From assembly GCA_934232845.1 (NCBI GenBank), contig CAKQGD010000043.1, forward strand, positions 1 to 15,309: DNA of 15,309 nucleotides. The letters are read 5' to 3'. The position numbers and the translations under genes were made by a program. Each line of letters opens with the position of its first letter. Within the stretch, counting starts at the first letter, position 1. The notes below the pieces were generated by a model. The model made no database searches and was not told the origin of the DNA. It saw only the letters and a list, made by a program, of their open reading frames with translations. Source of the DNA: an uncultured Oscillospiraceae bacterium. GTDB taxonomy: Bacteria > Bacillota > Clostridia > Oscillospirales > Ruminococcaceae. Shown here in pieces: positions 1-6,830 of the stretch.

Positions 1-31
1 AGTCTGGACGGGCCATTCCTTGTTTTGCCAT
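1..31 (-). CDS. Start of a small unknown protein, cut by the window's left edge
   Basis: An ATG at 31-29 opens a frame reading MAKQGMARPD that runs off the window, so only ten codons are visible. It is preceded by a clean ribosome binding site, GAGGT at 42-38, six bases before the ATG. It lies 21 bases after the stop of the small gene at 53-235, so the two are probably co-transcribed. The opening residues remind me of short basic hypothetical proteins found in Clostridia, but this is from memory and the visible part is too short to name a family. No function is proposed. Confidence 0.5.
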   Translation of the reverse strand, partial: MAKQGMARPD

Positions 32-52
32 TTTCTTACCTCACGCAGAGTT

Positions 53-235
53 TCAGCGGACCGTTTGGCCCAGTTCATTTACAAAAGCGCGCATTTCCTG
101 TTTGGATGTGATGCTGTGTGTTTTTTGAATAATTGCCTGCTTTTCTGCTTCGGAATACGATTCAAACCGCTTCATGGCCGGTTCGTTCTGTGCCAGCGCC
201 ATTCCGAAGCCAAGCGGCAGCTCCAATTGATCCAT
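53..235 (-). CDS. Small conserved-type hypothetical protein, 60 aa
   Basis: The product is 60 residues, starting MDQLELPLGFGMALAQNEP and ending in LGQTVR. The frame stays open to 376, but the ATG at 235-233 is chosen because GAGGTGA lies directly upstream with five bases of spacing; the longer form has no comparable site. The protein is soluble-looking: a hydrophobic N-terminal LPLGFGMALAQN motif followed by a charged helical region (SEAEKQAIIQKTHSI) and a short C-terminal helix. It resembles short uncharacterised Clostridia proteins with an LPLGFGMALAQN opening, which I recognise as a pattern but cannot name. A second small frame begins 21 bases after its stop, suggesting a two-gene unit. 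No signal peptide, transmembrane segment or metal-binding cluster is visible. Confidence 0.7.
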   Translation of the reverse strand: MDQLELPLGFGMALAQNEPAMKRFESYSEAEKQAIIQKTHSITSKQEMRAFVNELGQTVR

Positions 236-633
236 TTCATTCACCTCGGCAATAGTATCTGCAAAAAGGTGCGGGCCATTCGTCTTATGTATTTGCGCCG
301 CGTCATAGACAATTATGTGCGGACAAGCTGCTTCCAGTCTTTTCTGTGACAAAAGACGTTGCTGCCGAGAAGGCAAAGACGGACTCTTTAATTTTCACAA
401 AGCCGAAATGGATTAAAAATGGGAGAACTATATTTTTCAACGAAAGACGTATGTCAAATGTGGAAGCTATGCATAGCCGGATTTTTAACACGGGTACGCT
501 GCGCGTTGATTTTCCGCAGGGAATATGCTACACTATCGAAAGAATATTTTGCGTAGAAATTTGCCTGCAGAAGGCTGTTTGGCTGCTTCCAAGCCTTTGC
601 GGCAAAAATAAAAATGAGAGAGGAGAAGACGAC
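236..633. other. 398-base intergenic region between divergent genes
   Basis: This stretch separates the minus-strand small gene (start 235) from the plus-strand kinase-like gene (start 634). It contains the plus-strand promoter at 506-534 and a roughly 90-base leader. A 7-bp perfect inverted repeat (GTCTTTT at 337-343, AAAAGAC at 351-357) lies in the middle; it has no adjacent T tract and its role is unknown. For the minus-strand gene only a weak candidate promoter is visible (TTGTCT, 17 bases, CATAAG). Both adjacent frames extend into this region, but without ribosome binding sites. Confidence 0.5.
506..534 (+). promoter_or_regulatory. Sigma-A promoter of the PASTA pseudokinase gene
   Basis: TTGATT at 506-511 and TACACT at 529-534 are separated by 17 bases, and the -10 carries a TGC extension at 526-528. 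Predicted transcription start is near 541, giving a leader of about 93 bases before the ATG at 634. No operator was recognised. Confidence 0.65.
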
Positions 634-2157
634 ATGTCGGAGGAACATATCCTGCTCTGCGGGCGGTATGAACTGCTGCACCGCATCGTGACGTGTGCGG
701 AGACGATCCGCTGGCTTGCCTGCGACCGTACGAACGGCAGCCGCGTTCTGGTCGATGAATTTTTTGCCGACGCGATCATGCGGCGTGAGCCGGATGGTTC
801 CGCAGCGGTTCTGGATGGCTGCGATGTGCAGTACAAGTCTCTCTTGAGCGATTTTGAAGAACTCTGCCGGTACCGGATGAAGCTTCCGCAGGAATGTCCG
901 ATGATTCGCCCGGAAGAGGTCTTTCGGGAAAACGGTACGGTTTATGCGATTTATGCATTCGGAGAGATGCAGTTTCTTGACGATTATCTCGCCCGCCGGG
1001 GGACGATGAGCTGGCTGGAAATGAAGCGGGCCATGGGTCCCGTTGTGGGGCTGATCAGCCGAATGCACGCCGACGGCGTCTATCACCGGGGCATCTCTCC
1101 GGAGACGATTCTTGTGGACGGCGAGGGAAAGTTTTGGGTGACGGGGCTTTCGATTCCTGCTGCCCGTACCGTCGGCAGCGAGATCGCATCCACGCTTTAT
1201 TTCGGTTACAGTGCGCCGGAACAGTACTCCTCCAGCAGCTGGCAGGGCACGTGGACGGACGTATATTCGCTTGCGGCGGTCTGCTATCGGATGGTGACGG
1301 GAACGACTCCTGTCGAATGGCGGCAGAGAAGCGAAACCCGGCCTTTGGCGGAGCCGTCCGCACTGGCGCAGGGAATTCCCCAATACGGTTCGGCGGCGAT
1401 TCAAAAGGGGCTCTGCATCGATCTTTCCGGCCGGTTCCGTACGCCGGATGAATTTTGGTGCGGTATTTTGTCGGAGACGGACGGCGGCACGATTCGTTAT
1501 TCTGTTTCCGAAATTCCAAAGCGGGGAGATACGGCACCCGAGCCTTTCGTCCGGGGAAAGCTTCGCTGGATTGTCGTCGGAATTTTTTTAGCGTCCGTCA
1601 CAATTTTCGGTTCAATGGCGATCAGCCGGCATATTGCGTCCACCTATCTTGCACCGCAGGAATCGTCCTCTCAGGAACCTGCTTCTGAAACATCGTCTTC
1701 AGAACAGGAATCGTCGTCGGAAGAAGAGGAAGGCGCGCTTCGAATGCCGGATTTTACGGATGGAAACATAGAAAAAATCCTTTTGGATCCTTTGTATCAG
1801 CAGCTTTTCACCTTTGATATCCGCTGGGTTTACTCCGAAACCAAAAGCGCAGGAATCGTCGTGGAGCAGTATCCTTTTGCGGGAACGCCGTATCAAGAAG
1901 GGAAAACCATTCTGCTTTCCGTGAGCAAAGGCTCTGAGCGTATCGCCATGCCGGAAGTAATCGGAAAAACTTATACGCAGGCGGAAAGCCTTTTGACGGA
2001 ATCGGAAATCTTGTTTGAGGTGGAGTATACCGCGGAAGGCGAGGAATCTCCCGGCACGGTTGTTTCCGCGAGCGTACCCGCGGGCGTGGTCATCAGCCGT
2101 ACACGCGATACGGTGCGGCTGACCGTACGTGCGGAGGAGGAGCAGCTTGCCGCATGA
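634..2157 (+). CDS. Membrane PASTA-domain protein with degenerate Ser/Thr kinase domain (predicted pseudokinase)
   Basis: The protein is 507 residues. The ATG at 634 follows a purine-rich GAGAGGAG and begins at the kinase fold; the frame extends upstream but across the promoter. Residues about 8-270 match the bacterial PrkC/PknB-type kinase fold: GRYELL at the start, FENGTVY-like hinge region (RENGTVYAIY), YSAPEQY (192-198) and TDVYSL (208-213). The catalytic positions are lost: the VAIK lysine is Asp41 (VLVDEFF), HRD reads HRG (151-153) with the following Asn replaced by Thr (SPETI), and DFG reads TGL (170-172). A single transmembrane helix lies at about 311-331, followed by a Ser/Glu-rich linker (341-367) and two PASTA domains (371-434 and 439-497). 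The expected topology is a cytosolic kinase-like domain with PASTA repeats outside. In PrkC-type proteins PASTA repeats sense cell-wall muropeptides or lipid II. No phosphatase or cell-wall gene is adjacent. Confidence 0.85.
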   Translation: MSEEHILLCGRYELLHRIVTCAETIRWLACDRTNGSRVLVDEFFADAIMRREPDGSAAVLDGCDVQYKSLLSDFEELCRYRMKLPQECPMIRPEEVFRENGTVYAIYAFGEMQFLDDYLARRGTMSWLEMKRAMGPVVGLISRMHADGVYHRGISPETILVDGEGKFWVTGLSIPAARTVGSEIASTLYFGYSAPEQYSSSSWQGTWTDVYSLAAVCYRMVTGTTPVEWRQRSETRPLAEPSALAQGIPQYGSAAIQKGLCIDLSGRFRTPDEFWCGILSETDGGTIRYSVSEIPKRGDTAPEPFVRGKLRWIVVGIFLASVTIFGSMAISRHIASTYLAPQESSSQEPASETSSSEQESSSEEEEGALRMPDFTDGNIEKILLDPLYQQLFTFDIRWVYSETKSAGIVVEQYPFAGTPYQEGKTILLSVSKGSERIAMPEVIGKTYTQAESLLTESEILFEVEYTAEGEESPGTVVSASVPAGVVISRTRDTVRLTVRAEEEQLAA

Positions 2158-2326
2158 GAAAATGCCCCGGAAAGGGACGCTGAAAATTTTCTTCTCATTG
2201 TATTTGGACATTCGCAGTTTCATTATTTAAATATGCGTTCTCATGTTTTGAAGAACTGCTTTTCGCTTTGTGTAAAGCTTGCGTATTGTCCTATAAAGCT
2301 ATATTCCTTTACAGCTTAAAATGCAA

Positions 2327-2366
2327 AACAGAGCTGTGCGCTTAAGAGAAAACGCACAGCTCTGTT
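2327..2366. terminator. Probable bidirectional terminator between convergent genes
   Basis: A perfect 14-bp inverted repeat (AACAGAGCTGTGCG at 2327-2340, its complement at 2353-2366) encloses a 12-base loop. On the minus strand it begins 19 bases after the stop of the gene at 2385-3668 and is followed by an interrupted T run (TTTTGCATTTT). On the plus strand it is followed by GGTTTTATATAT, so it may also stop the kinase-like gene that ends at 2157. The 170 bases between 2157 and the hairpin show no other convincing terminator. Confidence 0.75.
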
Positions 2367-2384
2367 GGTTTTATATATGGAAAA

Positions 2385-3668
2385 TCAGGTTCTGCTGTTT
2401 TCGCGGGTGATGATCTCTTTGGCCATGTACTCATTGGCGGACACCATGCCCGGAGAGGCGATGCGCCCCAGCATGGCGATGGTTTCGTCCGCGCTGTCGC
2501 AGACGAGACCGTCTCCCGCCGGAACGGAGATACCGCGCTGAGCAAGGCGCGCGGATTCGATGGCAACGCCCGCTGCGGTTGACAGCTTCATGGCACAGCC
2601 GAATTTCGCACCGTCACAGACGATTCCGCCGATGCTGCCGACGATATTGCAGATGGTTTTTTCCACGCCGTCGAGACCGAGTTCCATCAGACAGCAGCAG
2701 CCGCATCCCACGCCGATGCCGGCGGCAATCGCACAGGCGCACATGGCGGAAAGCCGTCCGATGTGGGCCTTGATGTAGGTCGTCATCAGATAGCTCATGC
2801 AGATGGCGCGCAGCAGATCTTCGCGGGATTTGTGCAGATCCTCTGCGATCGCAACCAGGGGAACGGCGGCGGCGATTCCGACGTTGCCGCTTTTGGCACA
2901 GCTCATGGCGGACAGATTCGCGCCGGACATTCTTGCGTCGGACGCGGCGGCGGCAAGCGCTTTTGCACGCAGATAAGCCGCGTCTCCCGGCAGGTCGGAA
3001 ATTCCCACACCAAAGCGCGCGCCCATTTGCTGTTCCAAGCCGGTTTCGGCAAGCTTCAGGTTCAGATCAATGGCGTCATTGAGAAAGGAGATGTCCTCAA
3101 TTGGCGTCTGCATTGCAAATTCATAAAAATCGCGGATGCAGTATTCGCGAATGGGGGCCTTTGTCTCAAAGGCAAGGTCATTGATGTCAAATGTTTCATC
3201 GCGATAGAGCACTTTACCGTTTACCTCGCGGTATACGACGCGGTCGTGTGCATTGGCGACGATCACCTTTCCGATGCCGTTTTCGGTTTCGGCCTCGGCT
3301 TCGATGTATACGCCCATGCCGTGATAATCCCACTTGATTTCGGCCGCGGCATGTTCTTTTGCAAAAGAGCGGATAAAAGCCTCGTCGGGATTTTTCATGG
3401 GCTTGAGTACTTCCAGACCGAGATCGGCGTCTCCGTAAAAGGCGCCGACGCATCCGGGCTCAAGAATGCCTGTGAAGGGGGTGCCCGGCGTGACAACGGC
3501 AATGGAATTTTTGTATGTATTCATATCTGTTGTGATGCGAAGACGGCGAAGCGTGCCGCCCACCGCCTGCCGTGCTGCCGCGGCGGCAAAAGCGACGGAG
3601 ATCGGTCCGGTGCAGCCCAGCGCAGGGCCGACTTCGTTTTTCAAGATTTGAAGCAGCTGCTGTTTCAT
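2385..3668 (-). CDS. L-cysteine desulfidase / serine-dehydratase-alpha family protein (UPF0597, CyuA/YhaM-like)
   Basis: The 427-residue product matches the UPF0597 family of E. coli YhaM (CyuA): an N-terminal PALGCT motif (15-20), the stretch AASDARMSGA (241-250), SGNVG (260-264), and ICDGA...CAMK-type signature as VCDGAKFGCAMKLST (350-364). Relatives bind a [4Fe-4S] cluster and break L-cysteine into pyruvate, ammonia and sulfide; related SDH-alpha proteins deaminate serine, so the substrate is not certain. Conserved cysteines 19, 351 and 358 are present. Unusual features are Gly in place of Glu after the CT motif (CTGPI) and a very Cys-rich helix (Cys310, 312, 322, 324, 325, 326). The start is supported by AAAGGAG eight bases upstream. 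The gene lies just downstream of the rpsR terminator with no visible promoter, so it may depend on read-through. It is expected to be cytosolic and oxygen-sensitive. Confidence 0.85.
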   Translation of the reverse strand: MKQQLLQILKNEVGPALGCTGPISVAFAAAAARQAVGGTLRRLRITTDMNTYKNSIAVVTPGTPFTGILEPGCVGAFYGDADLGLEVLKPMKNPDEAFIRSFAKEHAAAEIKWDYHGMGVYIEAEAETENGIGKVIVANAHDRVVYREVNGKVLYRDETFDINDLAFETKAPIREYCIRDFYEFAMQTPIEDISFLNDAIDLNLKLAETGLEQQMGARFGVGISDLPGDAAYLRAKALAAAASDARMSGANLSAMSCAKSGNVGIAAAVPLVAIAEDLHKSREDLLRAICMSYLMTTYIKAHIGRLSAMCACAIAAGIGVGCGCCCLMELGLDGVEKTICNIVGSIGGIVCDGAKFGCAMKLSTAAGVAIESARLAQRGISVPAGDGLVCDSADETIAMLGRIASPGMVSANEYMAKEIITRENSRT

Positions 3669-3701
3669 GGTTGTTTCTCCTTTCTGAACTTTGCAGACGT
3701 G

Positions 3702-3738
3702 TAAAAAACAAAAAGGATTCCCGCGTATGCGGGAATCC
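3702..3738 (-). terminator. Intrinsic terminator of the rpsF-ssb-rpsR operon
   Basis: A perfect 10-bp stem (3715-3724 with 3729-3738) has a 4-base loop and on the minus strand is followed by TTTTTGTTTTTTA (3714-3702). It starts 29 bases after the rpsR stop. Its T run ends only about 33 bases before the ATG of the next gene at 3668. Confidence 0.9.
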
Positions 3739-3766
3739 CATGCTGTTTGTTCTGTGCCTGCCCGAA

Positions 3767-4024
3767 TCAGTCGGCCACGTAAGGCAGAAAAGCAAGGTGT
3801 CTCGCTCTCTTGATGGCACTGGTCAGCTGACGCTGGTGACGGGCGCAGGTGCCGGTCACGCGGCGGGGAACGATTTTCCCGCGGTCGGAAAGATATCTTC
3901 TCAGACGGGGAACGTCCTTATAATCGATTTCCTGAATCTTGTCGACACAGAAGGCGCAGACCTTTTTTCTGCCCTTTCTGCCGCGCGGTCTTCCCTCGCG
4001 GTTGTCATTTCTATCAAAAGCCAT
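3767..4024 (-). CDS. rpsR: Small ribosomal subunit protein S18
   Basis: The 85-residue protein is a full-length S18, a basic 30S protein that pairs with S6 on the platform. The core DYKDVPRLRRYLSDRGKI followed by RRVTGTCARHQRQL and the C-terminal AIKRARHLAFLPY are diagnostic. It keeps the zinc-ribbon form, with Cys23 and Cys26 (CAFC), Cys60 and His63 as probable ligands. The first 20 residues are a basic, disordered tail. AAAGGAG precedes the ATG. It is the last gene of the rpsF-ssb-rpsR operon, 48 bases after ssb, and is followed by a strong terminator. Confidence 0.97.
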   Translation of the reverse strand: MAFDRNDNREGRPRGRKGRKKVCAFCVDKIQEIDYKDVPRLRRYLSDRGKIVPRRVTGTCARHQRQLTSAIKRARHLAFLPYVAD

Positions 4025-4072
4025 TTTGTTTCAACTCCTTTTACCTAATTTGCAGAGATTTTGTTCCGTCTG

Positions 4073-4519
4073 TCAGAACGGAAGATCGTCGTCGTCGCTG
4101 ACAACCTGAAAATCACCGGCCGAACCGCTCGAATAAGAGACTCCGGCGCCCGTTTCGGGAGCGCGGGAATACTCGCCGCCCTCGGAAGAAGCAGAAGAGC
4201 TGCTCTTTGAATCGACGAAGAATACGCGGTCCGCGATGATGTCGGTTGCGTAGCGCTTGTTGCCGTCTTTATCGGTGTAGTCGCGGTTCTGTACGGAACC
4301 CTCGAGCCCAATCATGCGTCCCTTAGAAAAATAACGGCAGACAAATTCGGCCTGCTGACGCCAGCAGACGACGTTGAAAAAGTCTGCTTTCCTTTCGGCA
4401 CCTTTGGAATAAGGACGGTCAACGGCGATACGGATGTTTGCAACATTGATGCCGCCGGCGGTGGTGCGCATTTCGGGATCCGCGACAAGACGGCCGATCA
4501 TGATCGCTCTGTTGTACAT
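4073..4519 (-). CDS. ssb: Single-stranded DNA-binding protein
   Basis: The 148-residue protein has an N-terminal OB fold (about 1-105: MYNRAIMIGRLVADPE at the start, NVVCWRQQAEFVCRYFSKG in the middle, YATDIIADRVFF at its end). A Ser/Gly-rich flexible linker follows, then the acidic tail DDDDLPF that recruits replication and repair partners. It coats single-stranded DNA as a tetramer at forks and repair sites. The ATG is supported by AAAGGAGG a few bases upstream. It lies 13 bases after rpsF and 48 bases before rpsR, the usual arrangement in Firmicutes, where ssb shares expression with the two ribosomal genes. Confidence 0.97.
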   Translation of the reverse strand: MYNRAIMIGRLVADPEMRTTAGGINVANIRIAVDRPYSKGAERKADFFNVVCWRQQAEFVCRYFSKGRMIGLEGSVQNRDYTDKDGNKRYATDIIADRVFFVDSKSSSSASSEGGEYSRAPETGAGVSYSSGSAGDFQVVSDDDDLPF

Positions 4520-4532
4520 AACGCGCCTCCTT

Positions 4533-4832
4533 TTAAGCCTCGACCTTGTTGACGATCAGGGAACGGAGAACGCCGTCCGTGATCTTGTAGATACGGTCGA
4601 GCTCGGCGGGAAATTCCGGCGTGCTGGTGAACTCTACAAACAGGTAGTAGCCCTCAGTCTCGTCCTGGATCGGATAAGCGAGTCTGCGCTTGCCCCATTC
4701 CTCGACGTTCGTGATGGTACCGTTTTCGCTGATGAGAGCCTTGAACTTTTCGCTCAGGGCGGCAATGCCCTCGTCGCCGGTCTGTACGTTGAAGATCGCG
4801 ACGGTCTCATAATTGGCGGACAGTTTTGCCAT
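4533..4832 (-). CDS. rpsF: Small ribosomal subunit protein S6
   Basis: The 99-residue protein is full-length S6. Diagnostic parts are NYETVAIFNV at the start, GTITNVEEWGKRRLAYPI in the middle and EGYYLFVEFTSTPEF before the final helix DRIYKITDGVLRSLIV. S6 binds S18 and 16S rRNA in the 30S platform. The frame is open upstream to 4928, but ATG at 4832 is chosen because AAGGAGGTG stands nine bases before it and the protein then starts like its homologues. It is the first gene of the operon with ssb and rpsR, driven by the promoter at 4919-4947, with a structured leader that may mediate feedback by the S6:S18 pair. Confidence 0.97.
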   Translation of the reverse strand: MAKLSANYETVAIFNVQTGDEGIAALSEKFKALISENGTITNVEEWGKRRLAYPIQDETEGYYLFVEFTSTPEFPAELDRIYKITDGVLRSLIVNKVEA

Positions 4833-4860
4833 TTTTGATACACCTCCTTCTGGACATATG

Positions 4861-4882
4861 GCCTTGTACGGATGCACAAGGC
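4861..4882 (-). promoter_or_regulatory. Candidate S6:S18-binding leader hairpin upstream of rpsF
   Basis: On the minus strand the rpsF leader contains a 7-bp stem, GCCTTGT (4882-4876) paired with ACAAGGC (4867-4861), enclosing the loop GCATCCGT. The loop carries CCG, the trinucleotide conserved in the S6:S18 autoregulatory mRNA motif. The stem ends ten bases before the ribosome binding site. A second small hairpin (GCTTT/AAAGC, 4894-4907) lies nearer the transcription start. The assignment rests on position, stem-loop and CCG only; I could not test it against a covariance model. Confidence 0.45.
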
Positions 4883-4918
4883 AAGGAATGTTTGCTTTGG
4901 ACAAAGCATAACAGATAA

Positions 4919-4947
4919 AATATACCAACGAAAGTGCGTTTTGTCAA
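4919..4947 (-). promoter_or_regulatory. Strong sigma-A promoter of rpsF-ssb-rpsR
   Basis: On the minus strand a perfect TTGACA (4947-4942) is followed after 17 bases by TATATT (4924-4919). Predicted transcription start is near 4912, leaving an 80-base leader before rpsF. Confidence 0.9.
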
Positions 4948-4957
4948 GTATCACAGG

Positions 4958-4988
4958 AAAAAAAAGCCCCGTGCGGAAAGCACGGGGC
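4958..4988 (-). terminator. Intrinsic terminator after the cysteine desulfurase gene
   Basis: A perfect 9-bp GC-rich stem (GCCCCGTGC, 4966-4974 with 4980-4988) with a 5-base loop is followed on the minus strand by an unbroken run of eight or more T (4965-4958). It lies 56 bases after the desulfurase stop and ends just before the rpsF promoter, so it insulates the two units. Confidence 0.93.
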
Positions 4989-5044
4989 CGGCGGAGGAAT
5001 ATCCTGATTTTTACAAGCGCATACTGGTATTGAAAAAGAAAGCC

Positions 5045-6217
5045 TCAGACGGGATTTGCAGGAAAGGGAGAACCGTGCCGCAGAGCGGCCACAACCCTCG
5101 GAATGGTGCCGATCAGGTAATCCACATCCTGCGGAGAGGTCGCATCCCCCAGCGTCAGCCGCAGTGCTCCCGCGGCGAGCTGCGGCGGAACGCCGAGCGC
5201 CTTCAGCACATGGCTGGGAGAAGAAGAACCCGCGCTGCATGCAGATCCTGCGGAAGCGGCGATCCCCTCGCGGTCAAGAGCCGCGAGCAGCCTGCCGCCC
5301 GATACGCCCAAAAAGGACAGGTTCACATTGGTGCAGAGACGGTTTTCCCGGCTGCCGTTCGCATATGTGCCCGGTACGGCGAGCAGCGCGTCGAACAGGC
5401 GGTCGCGCAGAACGGCTTTCTTTTCGGCACGGTCCGCTACGTTTTTGCAGGCGTCCTCAAGTGCGGCGGCGAGTCCCGCGGCGAAAGCGACATTTTCCGT
5501 ACCGGAACGGCAGCCGTTTTCCTGCCCGCCGCCGTCGAGAAGATTTTCTATTCTCACACCGCGGCGGATGCAGAGGATGCCGATTCCCTTTGGGGCGCCG
5601 ATCTTATGCCCGGACAGAGACAGCAGGTCAAGCGGCTGCGCGTCAAACGAGATTGCAATGTTGCCGACGGCCTGCACCGCATCGGTGTGAAATAGAATTC
5701 CGGCTTCCCGGCAGAGGCTTCCGATTTCGTTGATGGGCTGAAGAGTGCCGACCTCGTTGTTGGCCGTCATGACGGAAACAAGCCCCGTGTCGGGGCGCAT
5801 GGCGCGGCGCACATCCTCGGGATCCACGGCTCCTCCGGAGGAAACCGGCAGCCTTGTAATCTCAAAGCCGAGCTTTTCCAGCGCCGCGCAGGCGTTCAGA
5901 ACGGCGTGATGCTCTACCGCAGTGGTAATGATATGGCGTTTTTTTTCACGCAGGGCGGCGAGAGCGGTTCCTTTAACGGCCCAGTTGTCTGATTCCGTTC
6001 CGCAGGAGGTGAAAAACACTTCCTCCGGCAGAGCGCCGAGAGCGGCGGCACAGCGGCGGCGGGCGCTTTCCAAAGCAGCACGCGCTTCGCGTCCCTTGCG
6101 GTAGAGGCTGGACGGATTTCCGTATTCCTCCTCGAAAAACGGCCGCATCTCTTCCCTCACATGGGGTGTGACCGGGGTGGTTGCGGAACAATCCGCATAA
6201 ACAAATCGCTTTTCCAT
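5045..6217 (-). CDS. Cysteine desulfurase (NifS/IscS family, PLP-dependent)
   Basis: The 390-residue enzyme belongs to the NifS/IscS aminotransferase-fold family, which takes sulfur from L-cysteine as an enzyme persulfide for Fe-S clusters and thiolated tRNA or cofactors. Visible motifs are YADCSATTPV (7-16), the cofactor-stacking His in VEHHAVL (101-107), HTDAVQ (177-182), the PLP lysine Lys205 in SGHKIGAPKG, and the catalytic Cys327 in SAGSACSAG (322-330), a long-loop class I type. ATG at 6217 is supported by AAAGGAG, and upstream codons in the same frame do not look like the family. No iscU, iscR or thiI lies beside it, so the sulfur acceptor is unclear. It follows rnhA by 61 bases with no terminator between, and is probably co-transcribed with it. 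A strong terminator follows. Confidence 0.95.
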   Translation of the reverse strand: MEKRFVYADCSATTPVTPHVREEMRPFFEEEYGNPSSLYRKGREARAALESARRRCAAALGALPEEVFFTSCGTESDNWAVKGTALAALREKKRHIITTAVEHHAVLNACAALEKLGFEITRLPVSSGGAVDPEDVRRAMRPDTGLVSVMTANNEVGTLQPINEIGSLCREAGILFHTDAVQAVGNIAISFDAQPLDLLSLSGHKIGAPKGIGILCIRRGVRIENLLDGGGQENGCRSGTENVAFAAGLAAALEDACKNVADRAEKKAVLRDRLFDALLAVPGTYANGSRENRLCTNVNLSFLGVSGGRLLAALDREGIAASAGSACSAGSSSPSHVLKALGVPPQLAAGALRLTLGDATSPQDVDYLIGTIPRVVAALRHGSPFPANPV

Positions 6218-6278
6218 AAAAAGTTCGCTCCTTTCTTTTGACAAAAGAGAAAAGCACTTTTTACGTCCTGAAAAAAAA

Positions 6279-6725
6279 TTAAAACTTACGGCTTTCCGCG
6301 ACCGCGAGACGGTCGCAGCGCTCATTTTCCGGATGCTCGTTATGCCCCTTGACCCACACAAAAGATACGTCGTGGATCTCAAGAAGAGGCAGCAGCTTCT
6401 GCCACAGGTCGGCATTGAGCGCCGGCTTTTTATCCGATTTGATCCAACCGTTTTTTTGCCATGCGTAGACCCAGCGCTTCGTCACCGCATCGATCAGATA
6501 TTTGGAATCGCTGCACAAAACGACCCGGCACGGTTCTTTCAGGGCAGAGAGCGCCTCGACGGCGGCAGTCAGTTCCATTCGGTTATTGGTTGTTTCCGGC
6601 GCGCCTCCGGACAGCTCTTTTTCTACGCCGTTCCAGCGAAGAATGGCGCCCCATCCGCCGGGGCCGGGGTTTCCGGAGCAGGCGCCGTCGGTGAAAATTT
6701 CAATTCTTTTTTGTGCTTTAGCCAA
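6279..6725 (-). CDS. rnhA: Ribonuclease HI
   Basis: The 148-residue enzyme degrades RNA in RNA:DNA hybrids (primers, R-loops). It shows the type 1 fold motifs: IFTDGACSGNPGPGGWGA with Asp13, NNRMELTAA with Glu51, CSDSKYLIDAV with Asp73, VKGHNEHPENERCDRLA with His128 and Asp138, the complete catalytic set. The start chosen is TTG at 6725-6723, because AAAGGAGG (6738-6731) sits five bases upstream and the protein then begins just before the first strand. In-frame ATGs at 6794 and 6767 overlap the promoter elements, and the one at 6749 would leave only about ten leader bases without a ribosome binding site. The cysteine desulfurase gene follows. The helical basic region WVYAWQKNGWIKSDKK, used for substrate binding in the E. 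coli type, is present. Confidence 0.95.
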   Translation of the reverse strand: MAKAQKRIEIFTDGACSGNPGPGGWGAILRWNGVEKELSGGAPETTNNRMELTAAVEALSALKEPCRVVLCSDSKYLIDAVTKRWVYAWQKNGWIKSDKKPALNADLWQKLLPLLEIHDVSFVWVKGHNEHPENERCDRLAVAESRKF

Positions 6726-6765
6726 AATAGCCTCCTTTGCGGCGCTCATTGCCGTTTTTTCTATC

Positions 6766-6794
6766 ATTATATGACGCCGCCGGAGGATTCTCAA
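6766..6794 (-). promoter_or_regulatory. Sigma-A promoter of rnhA
   Basis: On the minus strand TTGAGA (6794-6789) is followed after 17 bases by a perfect TATAAT (6771-6766). Predicted transcription start is near 6759, about 34 bases before the TTG start codon, consistent with that start rather than the upstream ATGs. Confidence 0.85.
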
Positions 6795-6830
6795 GGGGAA
6801 GACACACGTTTTTTGCCCGTCGGCTTCGCC

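Noticed and set aside
454..1404. A 316-codon minus-strand frame antisense to the PASTA pseudokinase
   Set aside because: The plus-strand kinase fold is convincing, and the antisense translation is low-complexity Arg-rich sequence crossing the plus-strand promoter.
2763..3704. A 313-codon plus-strand frame antisense to the desulfidase-family gene
   Set aside because: It overlaps a gene with clear family motifs, has no ribosome binding site, and crosses the desulfidase start and its ribosome binding site.
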